64,000 nt of DNA from an uncultured Lentisphaerota bacterium. GTDB lineage: Bacteria > Verrucomicrobiota > Kiritimatiellia > CAIQIC01. The stretch covers positions 34,176-98,175 of the forward strand of contig CAITZM010000116.1 of NCBI GenBank assembly GCA_903896925.1, written 5' to 3'. This document shows, one piece after another, positions 1 through 9,313 of the stretch. Under the pieces are notes generated by a model. The model was not told where the DNA came from. It searched no databases and was given only the letters and a program-made list of their open reading frames with translations. The translations under genes were made by a program, and so were the position numbers. Position 1 is the stretch's first letter; the number at the start of each line of letters is the position of its first letter.

Positions 1-327
1 GCGGAGATAAGCCAGCTGATGCTGGGAGAGCGGTTGAAAGGTCGTGGCGGCCGCGAAGGCCGCGTCCTGCTCGTCGGGGGTGCTCAGGCCCAGCAGCGCC
101 ACATCGGGGTCGCAGATGAGCGTGTACCCGCTGTAGCCATCCTCATAAGCCGGGGCGGTGTCGATGACGTTCAGTCCGGCGTCCAGCGCCCTGCGCAGCG
201 TGGCCGCGCATTGCTCCAGCGGGACGCTGCGGTCTGCGAGGTCACCGAGGCCCAGCAGGCTGGCCGTGAAACCGGTCCGGCCCAACTCGCGCCGCGGCCG
301 GAACGTGAACGCGGAATGATCAGACAT
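1..327 (-). pseudogene. Aldo/keto reductase fragment with internal deletion (partial, runs off left edge)
   Basis: The start is the ATG at 327, preceded by AGGTG. The first ~65 residues are typical aldo/keto reductase N-terminus: ELGRTGFTASLLGLG, then LRRALDAGLNVIDTAPAYEDGYS, which holds the Asp and Tyr usually found in the active site. The chain then passes directly into CDPDVALLGLSTPDEQDAAF and PLSQHQL, which in this family belong near the C-terminus. About 190 residues of the central barrel, including the catalytic Lys and His region, therefore seem to be missing while the frame stays open. I read this as an in-frame deletion that leaves an inactive remnant. A novel short protein cannot be excluded because the 3' end lies outside the window. 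Confidence 0.6.
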
Positions 328-719
328 ATTCACCTCGCATGGCTTGCGCTGCTTAAGCATGGCGCAGGCATAGGCCGGGGCGGGAAGAAGAGGAGTTCAG
401 AGGTCAGCGGTCAGAGGTCGGACGGAGGGGAACACCCTCGCGTCCAGTGTCTCGCGTTTCGTGTTCAAGGTTCAGCGCCTACCGCATTATCCGGCTGACT
501 TCGCGGGGCTGGAAAATACCGACCACAAGACTTGAGCTTGGTTGCGGTTGGTTTATCTGGCGGCGGGCGCGCCGCTCCCGCCCTACCCCTTCGTTTCCTT
601 TGTTGCCTTCTGTGAATTTCCCGACTTCCGCAGCCCTCTCCGAAAATCTGTACATACCTGCTCTGCAGGCTCCGGTTGCGATCCGGCGAGGTTGATTGTG
701 CGGCAGCGTACGCCCGGCT
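328..719. other. Intergenic region, no gene seen
   Basis: This spacer between two minus-strand genes contains low-complexity runs of the type AGAGGTCAGCGGTCAGAGGTC near 395-420 and otherwise no convincing coding or RNA structure. It should hold the promoter of the aldo/keto reductase remnant. Confidence 0.4.
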
Positions 720-2423
720 TCATGGCAGCGGCTGAATCTGTGGCTGTGCGCAATTTTCCACCAGCACTGCCGTCGGTGTATTGGTGCCCCACGACCAGGG
801 CTGGACCAACGGCGGCACGAAGTTCTGTGGATCCGTGGCGGTCAGCCGGTTGCCCTTGATGATCAGGCCCGCCGTGGAGGTGACGAGGATATTCGGCCAG
901 GGACAAGCGAGCAGCGAGTTGCCGAGGATGGAGATATCGCGATGGGTGCCGCTAGGCAGCGGCTTGCCGTTGCCGCCCGGCGCCATGACCTTGATGGCCG
1001 GCTGCCGGCAGCCAATGATCTCGTTGTCGCGCACCACCACATCGCAGGAACTGGCCGACTCGGACCACCAGTACTCCGGCGAAACCAGCACCGCCGCCAT
1101 CCAGCAATGCGTGAGCTTGTTGCTCGTCACCTGCCCGTGGCTGGCCTTGATCAGGATGCCCCGCGAACGGTTGAAGCCGAAATCGCACCCGGTGACCTGA
1201 AACCCGTTCCCGACCCGGTTGGCGGCGCAGACCATCGACCCCATCGGCAGCGGTGTTGGCCGGTCCAGCGTCAGCTTATAAAATTTCGCCTGGCCGTTGA
1301 GATACCGCTCCTTGTTGTGCGGGTTGAGGCTCAGCTTCTTCAGAAAGGCGAGTTCCAACTCCGTGATCGGCCCGTCCGGCTCAAGGGACTTGGCCACCGC
1401 GTCGGGCGGCCGCTCCCCCGCGAACGGGAGGAACTCCACCGGATCGCCCGGCTCGATCGCCAGCCGGCCCGTCACGCCGATGCGCAGCACGTTCCCCGTG
1501 CAGGCGGTCACGAAGTGATAGCTGCCGTGGATGTTCACGCAGTCATCGCCCTGGAACTTGGCGGTGCAGTCAATGATGGCCGGCCCCTTGAGCGCCTCGG
1601 TGCTGTGGAAGGCATCCGCCGTCAGCGACCGCATCCGGGGGAAACCGCGCGGCACCAGGTCGGTGGCTGCCGGCCGGCGGTCGATCTTGCAGCGCAGATA
1701 GGTGGATCCATCGCAGCGGTGCTCCACAAAGCCGAAACACGGCGAGCTGTAGAGGGTGATGTCTTCCAGCCGCAGCCCGACACACTGCTCGGAGGTGATC
1801 GCATGGCCGCCGGTGCCGTCGGGGGACTGGTTGATCGTCACCAGGATGTCGCCGACCTGCTCGGTGTCATACGCCTCCCGATAACGGTAGTGCGGGTGCT
1901 TGGTGCACCGATAACGGTGATTGCCCAGCGCTTCAAGCTCGTCGCGATAGCCCGGGTCCGTCCGGCGCAGTTCGCCGGTCTGCGGGTCATAGATCTCGAT
2001 CCGCTGCGCGAGCTTGTTGTCGGGATAGCCCTCGATGATCGTGAACTCGGCCCAGCTCCGGTCCGGCGCCAACGCCGTGATCCGGGCCTCGGTGGTCGGC
2101 AGCGGATCGTAGTCGATGGTCAGTCCCTTGAACCGGACATTGCGACAGTTGTCGAACGCGATGGCCCGGCAGGTCTTGGTGCAGATCATCTCCACGTCAT
2201 CGGCGATGATCGTGACATCGACGAGGTCCTTGAAGCGAAGATGAGAGCCGTGCTGGGGAGTGACCCGGTACCGCCCGTGCGGGACTTCAACGCGTTTCTG
2301 CCCCAACTTGAGGGCGCTGTCGATGAAGCCCTGGAGGTCGAATTCCTTGCCGGGGTCGGCCGCCGACGCCGTGGCGCAAACCACACAACCTGCGAGGACC
2401 GCCGCCCGAATTAATAACTTCAT
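720..2423 (-). CDS. Secreted right-handed beta-helix glycosidase, GH110-like
   Basis: A 567-residue protein with a cleavable signal peptide (MKLLIRAAVLAGCVVCATASA) followed by repeated beta-helix strands. The central block ADAFHSTEALKGPAIIDC followed by FQGDDCVNIHGSYHFV resembles the conserved core of GH110 alpha-1,3-galactosidases (DAFH...DD-x-NVHGTY), which cleave terminal alpha-linked galactose from glycans outside the cytoplasm. I use the ATG at 2423 rather than 2429 because AGGAG sits at the right distance from it and overlaps the upstream ATG. It is the first of several exported carbohydrate-active enzymes here. The family assignment is by remembered motif, so another beta-helix family is possible. 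Confidence 0.7.
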   Translation of the reverse strand: MKLLIRAAVLAGCVVCATASAADPGKEFDLQGFIDSALKLGQKRVEVPHGRYRVTPQHGSHLRFKDLVDVTIIADDVEMICTKTCRAIAFDNCRNVRFKGLTIDYDPLPTTEARITALAPDRSWAEFTIIEGYPDNKLAQRIEIYDPQTGELRRTDPGYRDELEALGNHRYRCTKHPHYRYREAYDTEQVGDILVTINQSPDGTGGHAITSEQCVGLRLEDITLYSSPCFGFVEHRCDGSTYLRCKIDRRPAATDLVPRGFPRMRSLTADAFHSTEALKGPAIIDCTAKFQGDDCVNIHGSYHFVTACTGNVLRIGVTGRLAIEPGDPVEFLPFAGERPPDAVAKSLEPDGPITELELAFLKKLSLNPHNKERYLNGQAKFYKLTLDRPTPLPMGSMVCAANRVGNGFQVTGCDFGFNRSRGILIKASHGQVTSNKLTHCWMAAVLVSPEYWWSESASSCDVVVRDNEIIGCRQPAIKVMAPGGNGKPLPSGTHRDISILGNSLLACPWPNILVTSTAGLIIKGNRLTATDPQNFVPPLVQPWSWGTNTPTAVLVENCAQPQIQPLP

Positions 2424-2522
2424 TTCCATCTCCTGTTGTCAGCGCCAAGCGGCGGGACACCGACAGCCACCAAACTTTTTATGTTTTCCAACTTCATCAG
2501 GAGTTCCTCGCTTTGAATATGT

Positions 2523-3440
2523 TCACAGGATGGGTTTGAGTGCGGTGGTTTCCCGGGTACGAGCGGGTTCCATGAGTTTCCAGACGACGTGTTTATCGGG
2601 CGCGACTTCCAGGAAGACCACGCGTGGACCCGGCTTGGACGAACGCGAGGCGCAGGCGACGAGGGTGTTGCCGCTGGCGAGGCGGGTGGACTCGCAGAAG
2701 CTGCCGATGTTGAGTTCGGCAGGCAGGTCGGCGGCGGTCAGGGTCCAGACAGTTTTCCCGACCGGGTCCACCTCCACCAACTGCGCCGGTTTGTAACCGG
2801 AGATGAGCGTGTTGCCGTTGGCGAGACGGCTGGCGCCATAGGCCATCGGCAGGTCCCACTCCTTGAGCAGCTTGCCGGCGCGGTCGTATTCGCGCAGCTT
2901 GTGCGAGTAGCATTCGCCCACCAGCACGGTGCCCTGCGGGGTCAGCCGGATCAACCGGGCGGTCTTGTGGCCCTGGCCCTTGGCCTTGAGGTCGAACGAG
3001 CGGAGCGGCTGGCCCTCGCGGTCCAGTTCGGTGATGCGGCCGGCGTCGCACTCGTTGATCAGGAGATGGCCCTGAGCCAGGGGCTGGCACGACATGATCT
3101 CGTCATTGTAGGGACGATCGAAGAGCGTCTGCCGGTCCGCGCCGATCAGACGCACGCCGCCCTTGTCGCCGGTGCGGGGCGAAGGCAGATACGCAACCAG
3201 CACGGCGCCATCGGGCATGGGCCAGGCGTCGATGGGGCGCACCCGGTCATAGACCCAGACCGGTTCACCGGACGCGTTGAACTTGGTGATTTCAGAGGTG
3301 TCCACATCGCAGGCGATGAAGCCGTAGCCGGGCTGGGCGGAAGGTGCCGCGGCCCCGGCGCTGCAATGTTCCCATGCCGGGAAGAGCAGCAGCGCCAGCA
3401 GGCCAAGGCTGAAGAACCGGTGTGGTCGTGAGATGTTCAT
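2523..3440 (-). CDS. Secreted beta-propeller protein (PQQ-like repeats)
   Basis: A 305-residue protein starting at MNISRPHRFF with a signal peptide of about 30 residues (LGLLALLLFPAW). The mature part consists of repeated short blades with patterns such as ITELDREGQPLRSFDL, LREYDRAGKLLKEWDL and LVEVDPVGKTVWTL, each ending in a W/F-D or W-T strand. This is the usual look of PQQ-like or arylsulfotransferase-type beta-propellers. No catalytic motif is evident, so the role could be substrate binding or a scaffold. It lies upstream of the GH110-like gene on the same strand with an 93-bp gap and may be co-expressed with it. An in-frame upstream start exists but would precede the signal peptide. Confidence 0.65.
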   Translation of the reverse strand: MNISRPHRFFSLGLLALLLFPAWEHCSAGAAAPSAQPGYGFIACDVDTSEITKFNASGEPVWVYDRVRPIDAWPMPDGAVLVAYLPSPRTGDKGGVRLIGADRQTLFDRPYNDEIMSCQPLAQGHLLINECDAGRITELDREGQPLRSFDLKAKGQGHKTARLIRLTPQGTVLVGECYSHKLREYDRAGKLLKEWDLPMAYGASRLANGNTLISGYKPAQLVEVDPVGKTVWTLTAADLPAELNIGSFCESTRLASGNTLVACASRSSKPGPRVVFLEVAPDKHVVWKLMEPARTRETTALKPIL

Positions 3441-3648
3441 GGTTGAGTTCGGCGCGTATGGCGGCATGCGGATCATCCTAGCGCAGCCAGAGGGCAATGC
3501 AAGAAGCAGAAAGTACCACGCAGAAAAGCCTGCGCTGCGCAGGAACGGTCGGAGAATTTAGCAGCGCTCATCTCGACGGGAGAACAGGGCAACCACAGTA
3601 ACGCGCATACGACAAACGCACCCACCGACAAGCCGGAAGCCCAGGCCC

Positions 3649-4233
3649 CTACTCCCCTGCCATGCGCAACCACTTGGCCGATTCGGCAGCATTCTGCGGG
3701 ACGCCGTGGCCATCGGCATAGCATTTACCGAGTTCCAACATGGCCCTGCTATGGCCCCGCTCGGCAGCCTTGCGAAACCACTGCGCGGCTTCGGTGTAAT
3801 CCTGAGAAACGCCCTGACCATGGAAAATCATCAAACCCAGCAGGTACTGCGCGTCGGCACTCCCCTTGTCCGCCGCCCGGCGAAACCACATCCCGGCCGC
3901 GGCATAGTCCTGTGGGACACCTTGGCCCTGCTGACACAGTGTACCCAGCGCCAGCTGGGCGTGGACCTTCCCCAGGTCCGCCGACTTGCGATACCACTTG
4001 GCGGCTTCCGCATAGTCCTGAGGGACGCCGGCGCCTTTGTCGTAAGCCAGTCCCAGTTCGAACTGCGCGAGGGCGTCACCCGCCTCGGCCGCCTTGCGAT
4101 ACGCTTGGATGTCCGCAGTGCTTACATCTGTGGAGCCCGCAGGTGGCGCGTTTTTCTGTCCACCGCCATGATACAGCAGCGCCACGAGCGCGACGCCCAC
4201 GACCAGCATGGCCAGCATAAGTATTTTTTTCAT
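3649..4233 (-). CDS. Sel1-repeat (TPR-like) protein
   Basis: A 194-residue protein beginning MKKILMLAMLVVGVALVALL, a signal anchor or signal peptide. After a Gly/Pro/Ser-rich linker come at least four Sel1 repeats of 36 residues with the typical core A-x-x-x-L-G-x-x-Y-x-x-G-x-G-V-P-Q-D-Y-x-x-A-x-x-W-Y/F-R-K-A. Sel1 proteins are periplasmic or surface adaptors for protein interactions and have no enzymatic activity of their own. GGGAGACGG precedes the chosen ATG. The gene stands alone, divergent from the HD-domain gene. Confidence 0.85.
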   Translation of the reverse strand: MKKILMLAMLVVGVALVALLYHGGGQKNAPPAGSTDVSTADIQAYRKAAEAGDALAQFELGLAYDKGAGVPQDYAEAAKWYRKSADLGKVHAQLALGTLCQQGQGVPQDYAAAGMWFRRAADKGSADAQYLLGLMIFHGQGVSQDYTEAAQWFRKAAERGHSRAMLELGKCYADGHGVPQNAAESAKWLRMAGE

Positions 4234-4406
4234 CGTCCGTCTCCCGCGAAAACCATAACTGCAATATAAGCCCCCGCTGACGGATGGCGAACATTTAGAG
4301 CGGCGGGGCGGGCACAGCTCCAGCGCCAGACCCTGCAAAAGAGCGCTCCGCCCCCTACCCACCGGACAGGAAAGCGGCTATAATGTCGGGCCATGGAGAG
4401 GACACG

Positions 4407-4913
4407 ATGAGCAACAAGCAAGCGGCCGAAGACGGAGACGAACTGCGCGCCTTGCAACAACTGGTGACCCTGCGGTTTGCAGGCGACGTGCAATCCATCC
4501 ACGGCATCGCCCACTGGCGGCGTGTGGAACAAAACGGACTGGAGATCGCCCGGCACTCCGGCGCAGATCTGCTCGTGGTCCGCCTGTTTGCCTGGCTGCA
4601 CGACTCCCGAAGGCTCAACGACAACGAGGATCACGGGCACGGCGCGCGGGCGGCGGCCTGGCTTACGGAACTGCATGGTGAGTACTTCGTGCTCGATGCG
4701 GGGCGGCTGGCGACCCTGTGCTACGCCTGCGAGTGGCACACGGATCGGACCTCCACCGAGGACGCCACGGTCGGCGCCTGCTGGGACGCGGACCGACTGG
4801 ACCTGCCCCGCGTCGGCACCCTCCCCGACGAGGCCTACCTGAACACCGCCCACGGCAAGCTGTTGAGCCGGCACATCCGGCACCGGATGACGCAGGGCCA
4901 CCGCTCACGCTGA
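4407..4913 (+). CDS. HD-domain hydrolase
   Basis: A 168-residue cytosolic protein with the metal ligands of an HD phosphohydrolase: His36 (SIHGIAHW), His65-Asp66 (LHDSRR), His76 or His78 (DHGHGA) and an Asp in WDADRLDLPRVG. The WDADRLDL motif resembles small HD proteins that act on nucleotides or other phosphomonoesters, but the substrate cannot be read from the sequence. I start at the ATG at 4407, preceded by GAGAGGA, rather than the in-frame ATG 24 bp upstream. It is monocistronic. Confidence 0.75.
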   Translation: MSNKQAAEDGDELRALQQLVTLRFAGDVQSIHGIAHWRRVEQNGLEIARHSGADLLVVRLFAWLHDSRRLNDNEDHGHGARAAAWLTELHGEYFVLDAGRLATLCYACEWHTDRTSTEDATVGACWDADRLDLPRVGTLPDEAYLNTAHGKLLSRHIRHRMTQGHRSR

Positions 4914-5037
4914 CGCCCGCATACGCAGAGCGGGTCAAAAAACGGCCGATGCCGCCAGACAGCCAAAGGCACGCCGCGATAAGCGCGAAGCACTCCAAAC
5001 TTTGATATTTCGCCAAGAATAGGGCGAGGCTGCCTGA

Positions 5038-5160
5038 CTAGCTGGGCGGGGCGGTGTCCTCACCGCCCCGCATAGTGAGACCGCCTTGCCGTGGCCGCAG
5101 AACCGTGTGCAACAACCATGCGTGACGTCTTACTGCGGCGGGACCGCCGCTCCCAGCTAG
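5038..5160. repeat. REP-like element bounded by CTAGCTGGG inverted repeats
   Basis: A 123-bp intergenic element starts with CTAGCTGGG (5038-5046) and ends with the perfect complement CCCAGCTAG (5152-5160). It contains two inner palindromic GC blocks, GCGGTGTCCTCACCGC and GGCGGGACCGCC. There is no reading frame. The layout is that of a small non-autonomous repeat or REP/BIME-type unit. The rest of the 4914-5320 spacer holds nothing else recognisable. Confidence 0.6.
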
Positions 5161-5320
5161 TTGCCAGAAGCCAACCCACAGCATAGATCCACACCGACCC
5201 CAAGCATCATCCCGATAATGCGGGAGCGGGGCAGTTCGTTTGCCACACCACTTCAAGAGCGGGCTTCAGAAGTTCCACCGCCGTGCCATGCCGGCGATCT
5301 ACCCGCTCGGCCTCGGTCGC

Positions 5321-6466
5321 TCAGGCGACCGTGACCCAGCGGCCGCTGGCGGCGGAGGCGAGGACGGCGTCGCACACCTTGGTCGTCTCGAGCGCCTCGC
5401 GGAACGTCGGCGAGGCCGACTTGCCCTGCGCCGCGGCTTCGAGGAAATCGGCGACCTGGTGCACGAAGCTGTGCTCGTAGCCGATCTGCAGGCCGGGCAC
5501 CCACCAGGCCTTCATGTAGGGCTGATCGCCATCGCTGACGTGGATGTTGCGCCAGCCGCGCACGATGGACTCATCGGCATGGTTGAAATACTGCAATCGG
5601 TGCAGGTCGTGCAGGTTCCAGGCAATGGACGCGTTCTCGCCGTTGATCTCGAACGTGTATTCCGCCTTGTGGCCGCGCGCGTAGCGGGTGGATTCGAAGA
5701 TCGCCAGCGCCCCGTTTTCAAAACGCGCAAGAAACGCGCAGGCGTCATCGATGCCGACCTTCTCGACCTTGCCGGTCAGCGTGTGCTTGCGCTGCTTGAT
5801 GAACGTCTCCGTCATCGCCGAGACGGACTTGATCGGGCCGTTGATCCAGATCGCCGTGTCGATGCAGTGCGCGAGCAGGTCGCCCGTCACGCCGCTGCCC
5901 GCCGCCTTGACGTCCAGCCGCCACAGCCCCGTGCCGCCCTGCGGCAGGTCGGGGGAGATCGTCCAGTCCTGCAGGAAGTTCGCGCGGTAGTGGAAGATCT
6001 TGCCGAGCCGGCCCTCGGCGACGAGGTTCTTCGCCAGCGTCACCGCCGGCACGCGGCGGTAGTTGTACCAGACCGTGTTGAGCACGCCGGCCTTCTCGAC
6101 CGCCTTGCACATCTTCAGGCCTTCGGCGGTGTTGCGGGCGATCGGCTTCTCGCAGAGGATCATCTTGCCGGCCTTCGCGGCGGCGACGGCGATCTCCAGG
6201 TGGAGATCGTTGGGCACGCAGATGTCGATGGCGTCGATGTCGCGGCGCGCGACGAGCTTGCGCCAGTCGGTCTCGACCGACGCGTAGCCCCACTGGTCCG
6301 CGAACGCCTGCACCTTCACCGCGTCCCGGGCGCAGGCGGCCTTGAGGACCGGCTGGTACGGGACGTCGAAGAAGTTCGTCACCTTCCGCCACGCGTTGGA
6401 ATGGGCCCGGCCCATGAAGCCGTAGCCGACCATGCCGATGTTGAGGTTTTTCTTTGGGGTGCTCAT
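5321..6466 (-). CDS. Gfo/Idh/MocA family oxidoreductase
   Basis: A 381-residue NAD(P)-dependent dehydrogenase. The Rossmann fold starts with [17 protein letters not shown]; the [15 protein letters not shown] block carries the EKP motif of the family; [11 protein letters not shown] and the [18 protein letters not shown] region form the substrate-binding half with the usual D-x-x-x-H/D pair. Such enzymes oxidise or epimerise sugars and inositols. GGAGGAGATGCAC precedes the ATG at 6466, chosen over upstream in-frame starts. It is the last gene of a minus-strand operon after a cupin and a TIM-barrel protein, which points to catabolism of one sugar or cyclitol. Confidence 0.85.
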   Translation of the reverse strand: MSTPKKNLNIGMVGYGFMGRAHSNAWRKVTNFFDVPYQPVLKAACARDAVKVQAFADQWGYASVETDWRKLVARRDIDAIDICVPNDLHLEIAVAAAKAGKMILCEKPIARNTAEGLKMCKAVEKAGVLNTVWYNYRRVPAVTLAKNLVAEGRLGKIFHYRANFLQDWTISPDLPQGGTGLWRLDVKAAGSGVTGDLLAHCIDTAIWINGPIKSVSAMTETFIKQRKHTLTGKVEKVGIDDACAFLARFENGALAIFESTRYARGHKAEYTFEINGENASIAWNLHDLHRLQYFNHADESIVRGWRNIHVSDGDQPYMKAWWVPGLQIGYEHSFVHQVADFLEAAAQGKSASPTFREALETTKVCDAVLASAASGRWVTVA

Positions 6467-6485
6467 GTGCATCTCCTCCGTCTGT

Positions 6486-7544
6486 TCACTCGTGCCAGCC
6501 GTGCGCACTGCGCACGTCGATCATGGCGGCGAGGATCGAGTTCCAGGTCCCCGGCTTGTGCATCACGTCGTTCGAGAACATGCAGCCGTCCCAGCAGATA
6601 TGCCGGATGGTGCGGGTCGGCTGACCGGCCGCGTCGCGCAGCCACTGGCCGGCGGCCCAGGTGATGTCGAGCTTGCCGTTCGGGTCGCGCGGCAGGCAGT
6701 GCCGTCCGGTCTTGTCGTGGGTCCCCTGACCCTTCACGGTCGCATCGTTTTGGGCGACGTGGAAGTCGATCGTCCACGGCCGCAGCGCGGCGACGAGCTT
6801 CGTGTAACCCACATTGAACGTCGCTTGGTCCTTCCAGTCGAAGCTCGCGGGGACCAGGCGGTCCTCCGGCGCGTTGTAGCCGAGCATGTAGAGCAGCGTG
6901 TGGGCCATGTCGGCCTGGAAGCCGAGGACCTTCGGGCGGCCGACGCCCTCGAGCACCTGCAGCATCGTCCGCCACGAATGCATGCCGCCCCAGCAGATCT
7001 CGCCCTCGGCGGCGAGCCGCTCGCCGTATTCCTGCGCCACATCGCAGGCCTGCGAGAACGTCTCGATGATCCGCTTGGTGTTGCCCGCGGGATCCTTCGC
7101 CCAGTCGGCCACGCCGCCGGCGGAGTCGATGCGGATGACGCCGTCCGGGCGGACGCCGAGCTTCTTCAGGGTCTGCCCGATGCGGCAGGCCTTGCGGACC
7201 TGGGTGACGAACTGCGCACGCTGCGTGGCGTCGCCCATCGCCGAGCCGCCGCCGGCCGGGGGCCAGACCGGCGCCACCAGCGAACCGGTGACGAGATTTT
7301 TCGCGCGGAGCCGATCCGCCAGCCGCGCGAGATCGGCGTCGGTCGAATCGATGTCGACGTGCGGGGCGCACAGGAAGAGGTCGAGGCCGTCGAATTTGAC
7401 GCCATCGACATCCGCCGCAGCGGTCAGATCGATCATCGTCTGCAGATCAATGAGCGGCTCCGGCGTATCCGGCCCCTTGCCGACCACTCCGGGCCACGCC
7501 GCGTTGTGCAGTTTCGGGAAGTTATTCGCATTCGTTGCTGTCAT
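6486..7544 (-). CDS. Xylose-isomerase-like TIM-barrel protein
   Basis: A 352-residue protein of the AP-endonuclease-2/xylose isomerase-like superfamily. Features include an N-terminal barrel strand ([20 protein letters not shown]), an acidic-His block ([12 protein letters not shown]), a [16 protein letters not shown] segment and [11 protein letters not shown], giving the Glu/Asp/His metal ligands common in this fold. It most likely isomerises or dehydrates a keto-sugar or inositol derivative. Only 19 bp separate it from the downstream Gfo/Idh/MocA gene. The specific substrate is not evident. Confidence 0.75.
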   Translation of the reverse strand: MTATNANNFPKLHNAAWPGVVGKGPDTPEPLIDLQTMIDLTAAADVDGVKFDGLDLFLCAPHVDIDSTDADLARLADRLRAKNLVTGSLVAPVWPPAGGGSAMGDATQRAQFVTQVRKACRIGQTLKKLGVRPDGVIRIDSAGGVADWAKDPAGNTKRIIETFSQACDVAQEYGERLAAEGEICWGGMHSWRTMLQVLEGVGRPKVLGFQADMAHTLLYMLGYNAPEDRLVPASFDWKDQATFNVGYTKLVAALRPWTIDFHVAQNDATVKGQGTHDKTGRHCLPRDPNGKLDITWAAGQWLRDAAGQPTRTIRHICWDGCMFSNDVMHKPGTWNSILAAMIDVRSAHGWHE

Positions 7545-7598
7545 GTTCGTTTCTCCTGGTTGCGTTGTTCCAGCTTCGCTCTCGTCATGGTTCCAGAT

Positions 7599-8861
7599 TT
7601 ACTTGCCCTGCTTGCCGACGGCCGGCGCCTCGGGATTCACCTCGGGGCCGAAGTAGCGCAGGACGACCAGCGGTTCGGTGGCGGACGTGTTCTCGAAGAC
7701 GACGCCGGCGCGGGCGGCGCCATCCACGACGAAGACCTCGTCCTCGGTCAGTTCCGTGAACCGGATCAGCTTCGGGCACATCAGCCGCTGACCGTTGATC
7801 GTGCCTTCGCCCTGCACGGTGATCAGGCCGTAGGCGCCGTTGTCGCGCACGGTGCAGGTCGCGCCGGGGAGCACGGTCAGCTCCTTGGCCGTCACGCACT
7901 GCCAGCCCTGGATGCGCCCGTAGCAGATCCACTTGTCGAGGTAGCCCTCCGCCACCGACCCGCCCGCGGACACAGGCTCCAGGTAATGGTTCGCCTTGAA
8001 ATCCGGATCCGTGTTCTGCTCCCAGTCGAGCTGTTCGACGAGGTAATCGAGGTCGTGGTGCTTCTTGCGCGGCACGTCCTTGACGAGCAGCGCCCACGGC
8101 ACCTCGCGGCCCTCGACGAGGCTCTGGTACATCCCGAACACATCCGAGCCCCACTGCGGCTCATAGGTGCACAGCGAGCCCGGCGCGTGCAGCACGCACG
8201 GCGGCACGAGCCAGCCGGTGCCGGGCTTGAGGCGGTAGGCCTGCGCGAGGTCGAGGATGCCGTTGTCGCCGCGGTTCCAGTTCTCGAGGCAGCGCCGCAC
8301 CTGGGCCTTGGTCGTGCCCGGGGTCAGCCCGAAGAACGTGTACGGGAAATTATTCCCGACGTTGTTGTGCTGGACCGGATAGTAGTAGGCCTCCGGCTTG
8401 CCTTCCTGGCCGACCAGCTTCGCCTGCGCCGCGCTCTGGTGCATGTGGTGCGGGATCGGGCCCATGTTGTCGAAGAACTTGCTGTAGACCGGCCAGCGCC
8501 GGTACTTCTTCCAGATGTCGACGCCCACCGCCGCCGCGCCCAGCTCCGCCACCGCATCGCGCAGTTGCAGGCGCTGCCCCTCGAAGACCACGTAGCTCAG
8601 TCCTTCGTCCGGCACGCGCCCGTCGTTGGCCGCCTCGGTCGTCGAGGCGAACCACCGCTCGTCGATGCCGCCGCGGTTCAGGCCGTAGGCATAGAGATCG
8701 TCCGGGTGCAGCTTGATGCGCCGGCCGGGATGGAGGAACGAGCGCGGCACCCAGTTCGGCGCCAGCCGCAGGACGCCGCGTCCCGCATCGAGGGCCGACT
8801 GCGCGGCCGAGCGGACATTTTTCTTGAGCGTCTTCAGGTCGGTCACGGATTTTACCTTCAT
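7599..8861 (-). CDS. Cupin-fold, mannose-6-phosphate isomerase-like protein
   Basis: A 420-residue cytosolic protein. Segments such as NMGPIPHHMHQ, YYYPVQHNN, LVPPCVLHAPGSL and the C-terminal jelly-roll LTVLPGATCTVRDNGAYGLITVQGEG match the His-rich metal site and second cupin of class I phosphomannose-isomerase-like proteins. The start at 8861 follows AGGGAGCCCGGC. It is the first gene of the operon that continues through the TIM-barrel and Gfo/Idh/MocA genes, so I infer an isomerase or related step of the same sugar pathway. Confidence 0.65.
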   Translation of the reverse strand: MKVKSVTDLKTLKKNVRSAAQSALDAGRGVLRLAPNWVPRSFLHPGRRIKLHPDDLYAYGLNRGGIDERWFASTTEAANDGRVPDEGLSYVVFEGQRLQLRDAVAELGAAAVGVDIWKKYRRWPVYSKFFDNMGPIPHHMHQSAAQAKLVGQEGKPEAYYYPVQHNNVGNNFPYTFFGLTPGTTKAQVRRCLENWNRGDNGILDLAQAYRLKPGTGWLVPPCVLHAPGSLCTYEPQWGSDVFGMYQSLVEGREVPWALLVKDVPRKKHHDLDYLVEQLDWEQNTDPDFKANHYLEPVSAGGSVAEGYLDKWICYGRIQGWQCVTAKELTVLPGATCTVRDNGAYGLITVQGEGTINGQRLMCPKLIRFTELTEDEVFVVDGAARAGVVFENTSATEPLVVLRYFGPEVNPEAPAVGKQGK

Positions 8862-9313
8862 GCCGGGCTCCCTTTGTTCAAGTCTGCAACAGCGTTTGCA
8901 TGGTTCGCATGATGCCCGATGAACGAGGGAAGGCAAGGCTGAAGATGCGGCGCGGACGAACTTTTTCTTACGACGCGGCGACCGGGCCGCGCACCGGGTC
9001 AGCGGAGGCGCCGCAGCATCCGTGGATTACCGGGGCGGCCGCGCTGTCCGCCCGGCAAGGCCGGCGCCTCCACCCCGGGCGAAGCGACGGGGCAGACCGC
9101 CAGCGTGCGCATGACCGGAGTACCGAAGGCGGCCCAAAAGGAGGACCAAAACGGGTGCTCTTCCCGTTGTGCATGCGGCTGTTCGTTCCATCCAGACCGT
9201 TCATTCTTCATTGTTTTTCTCCTGCAGACTGCGTTGCTTCCATCCTGTTCGAGCAAAGCTCCAAGCCTTGGAAAAAGGCGCCGGCCTTCATCCAAGGCTT
9301 GGACAGCGGCCGT
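8862..9313. other. Intergenic region with a pair of TCCAAG palindromes
   Basis: About 450 bp between the start of the cupin operon and the 3' end of the DUF6569 gene. It should carry the cupin operon promoter near 8870-8900. The only structured part is the pair of palindromes at 9260-9303, listed separately. No gene is supported. Confidence 0.45.
9260..9303. repeat. Paired palindrome TCCAAGCCTTGGA / TCCAAGGCTTGGA
   Basis: Two 13-bp dyads, TCCAAGCCTTGGA (9260-9272) and TCCAAGGCTTGGA (9291-9303), are separated by 18 bp containing GGCGCCGGCC. A similar paired arrangement occurs inside the prophage at 56517-56574, and a single related copy lies inside the transposase gene near 42777. It may be a lineage-specific intergenic repeat or a bidirectional terminator. 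Confidence 0.5.

Noticed and set aside
696..2414. Long rightward open frame opposite the GH110-like gene
   Set aside because: It is Arg/His/Asp-rich, without domain pattern, and lies antisense to a gene with signal peptide and clear beta-helix motifs. In GC-rich DNA such antisense frames are common.
6432..8912. 826-codon rightward open frame spanning the sugar operon
   Set aside because: It covers two genes and parts of a third on the other strand, including their spacers, and its translation is Arg/Ala/Val/Asp-rich without motifs; a shadow of codon bias.
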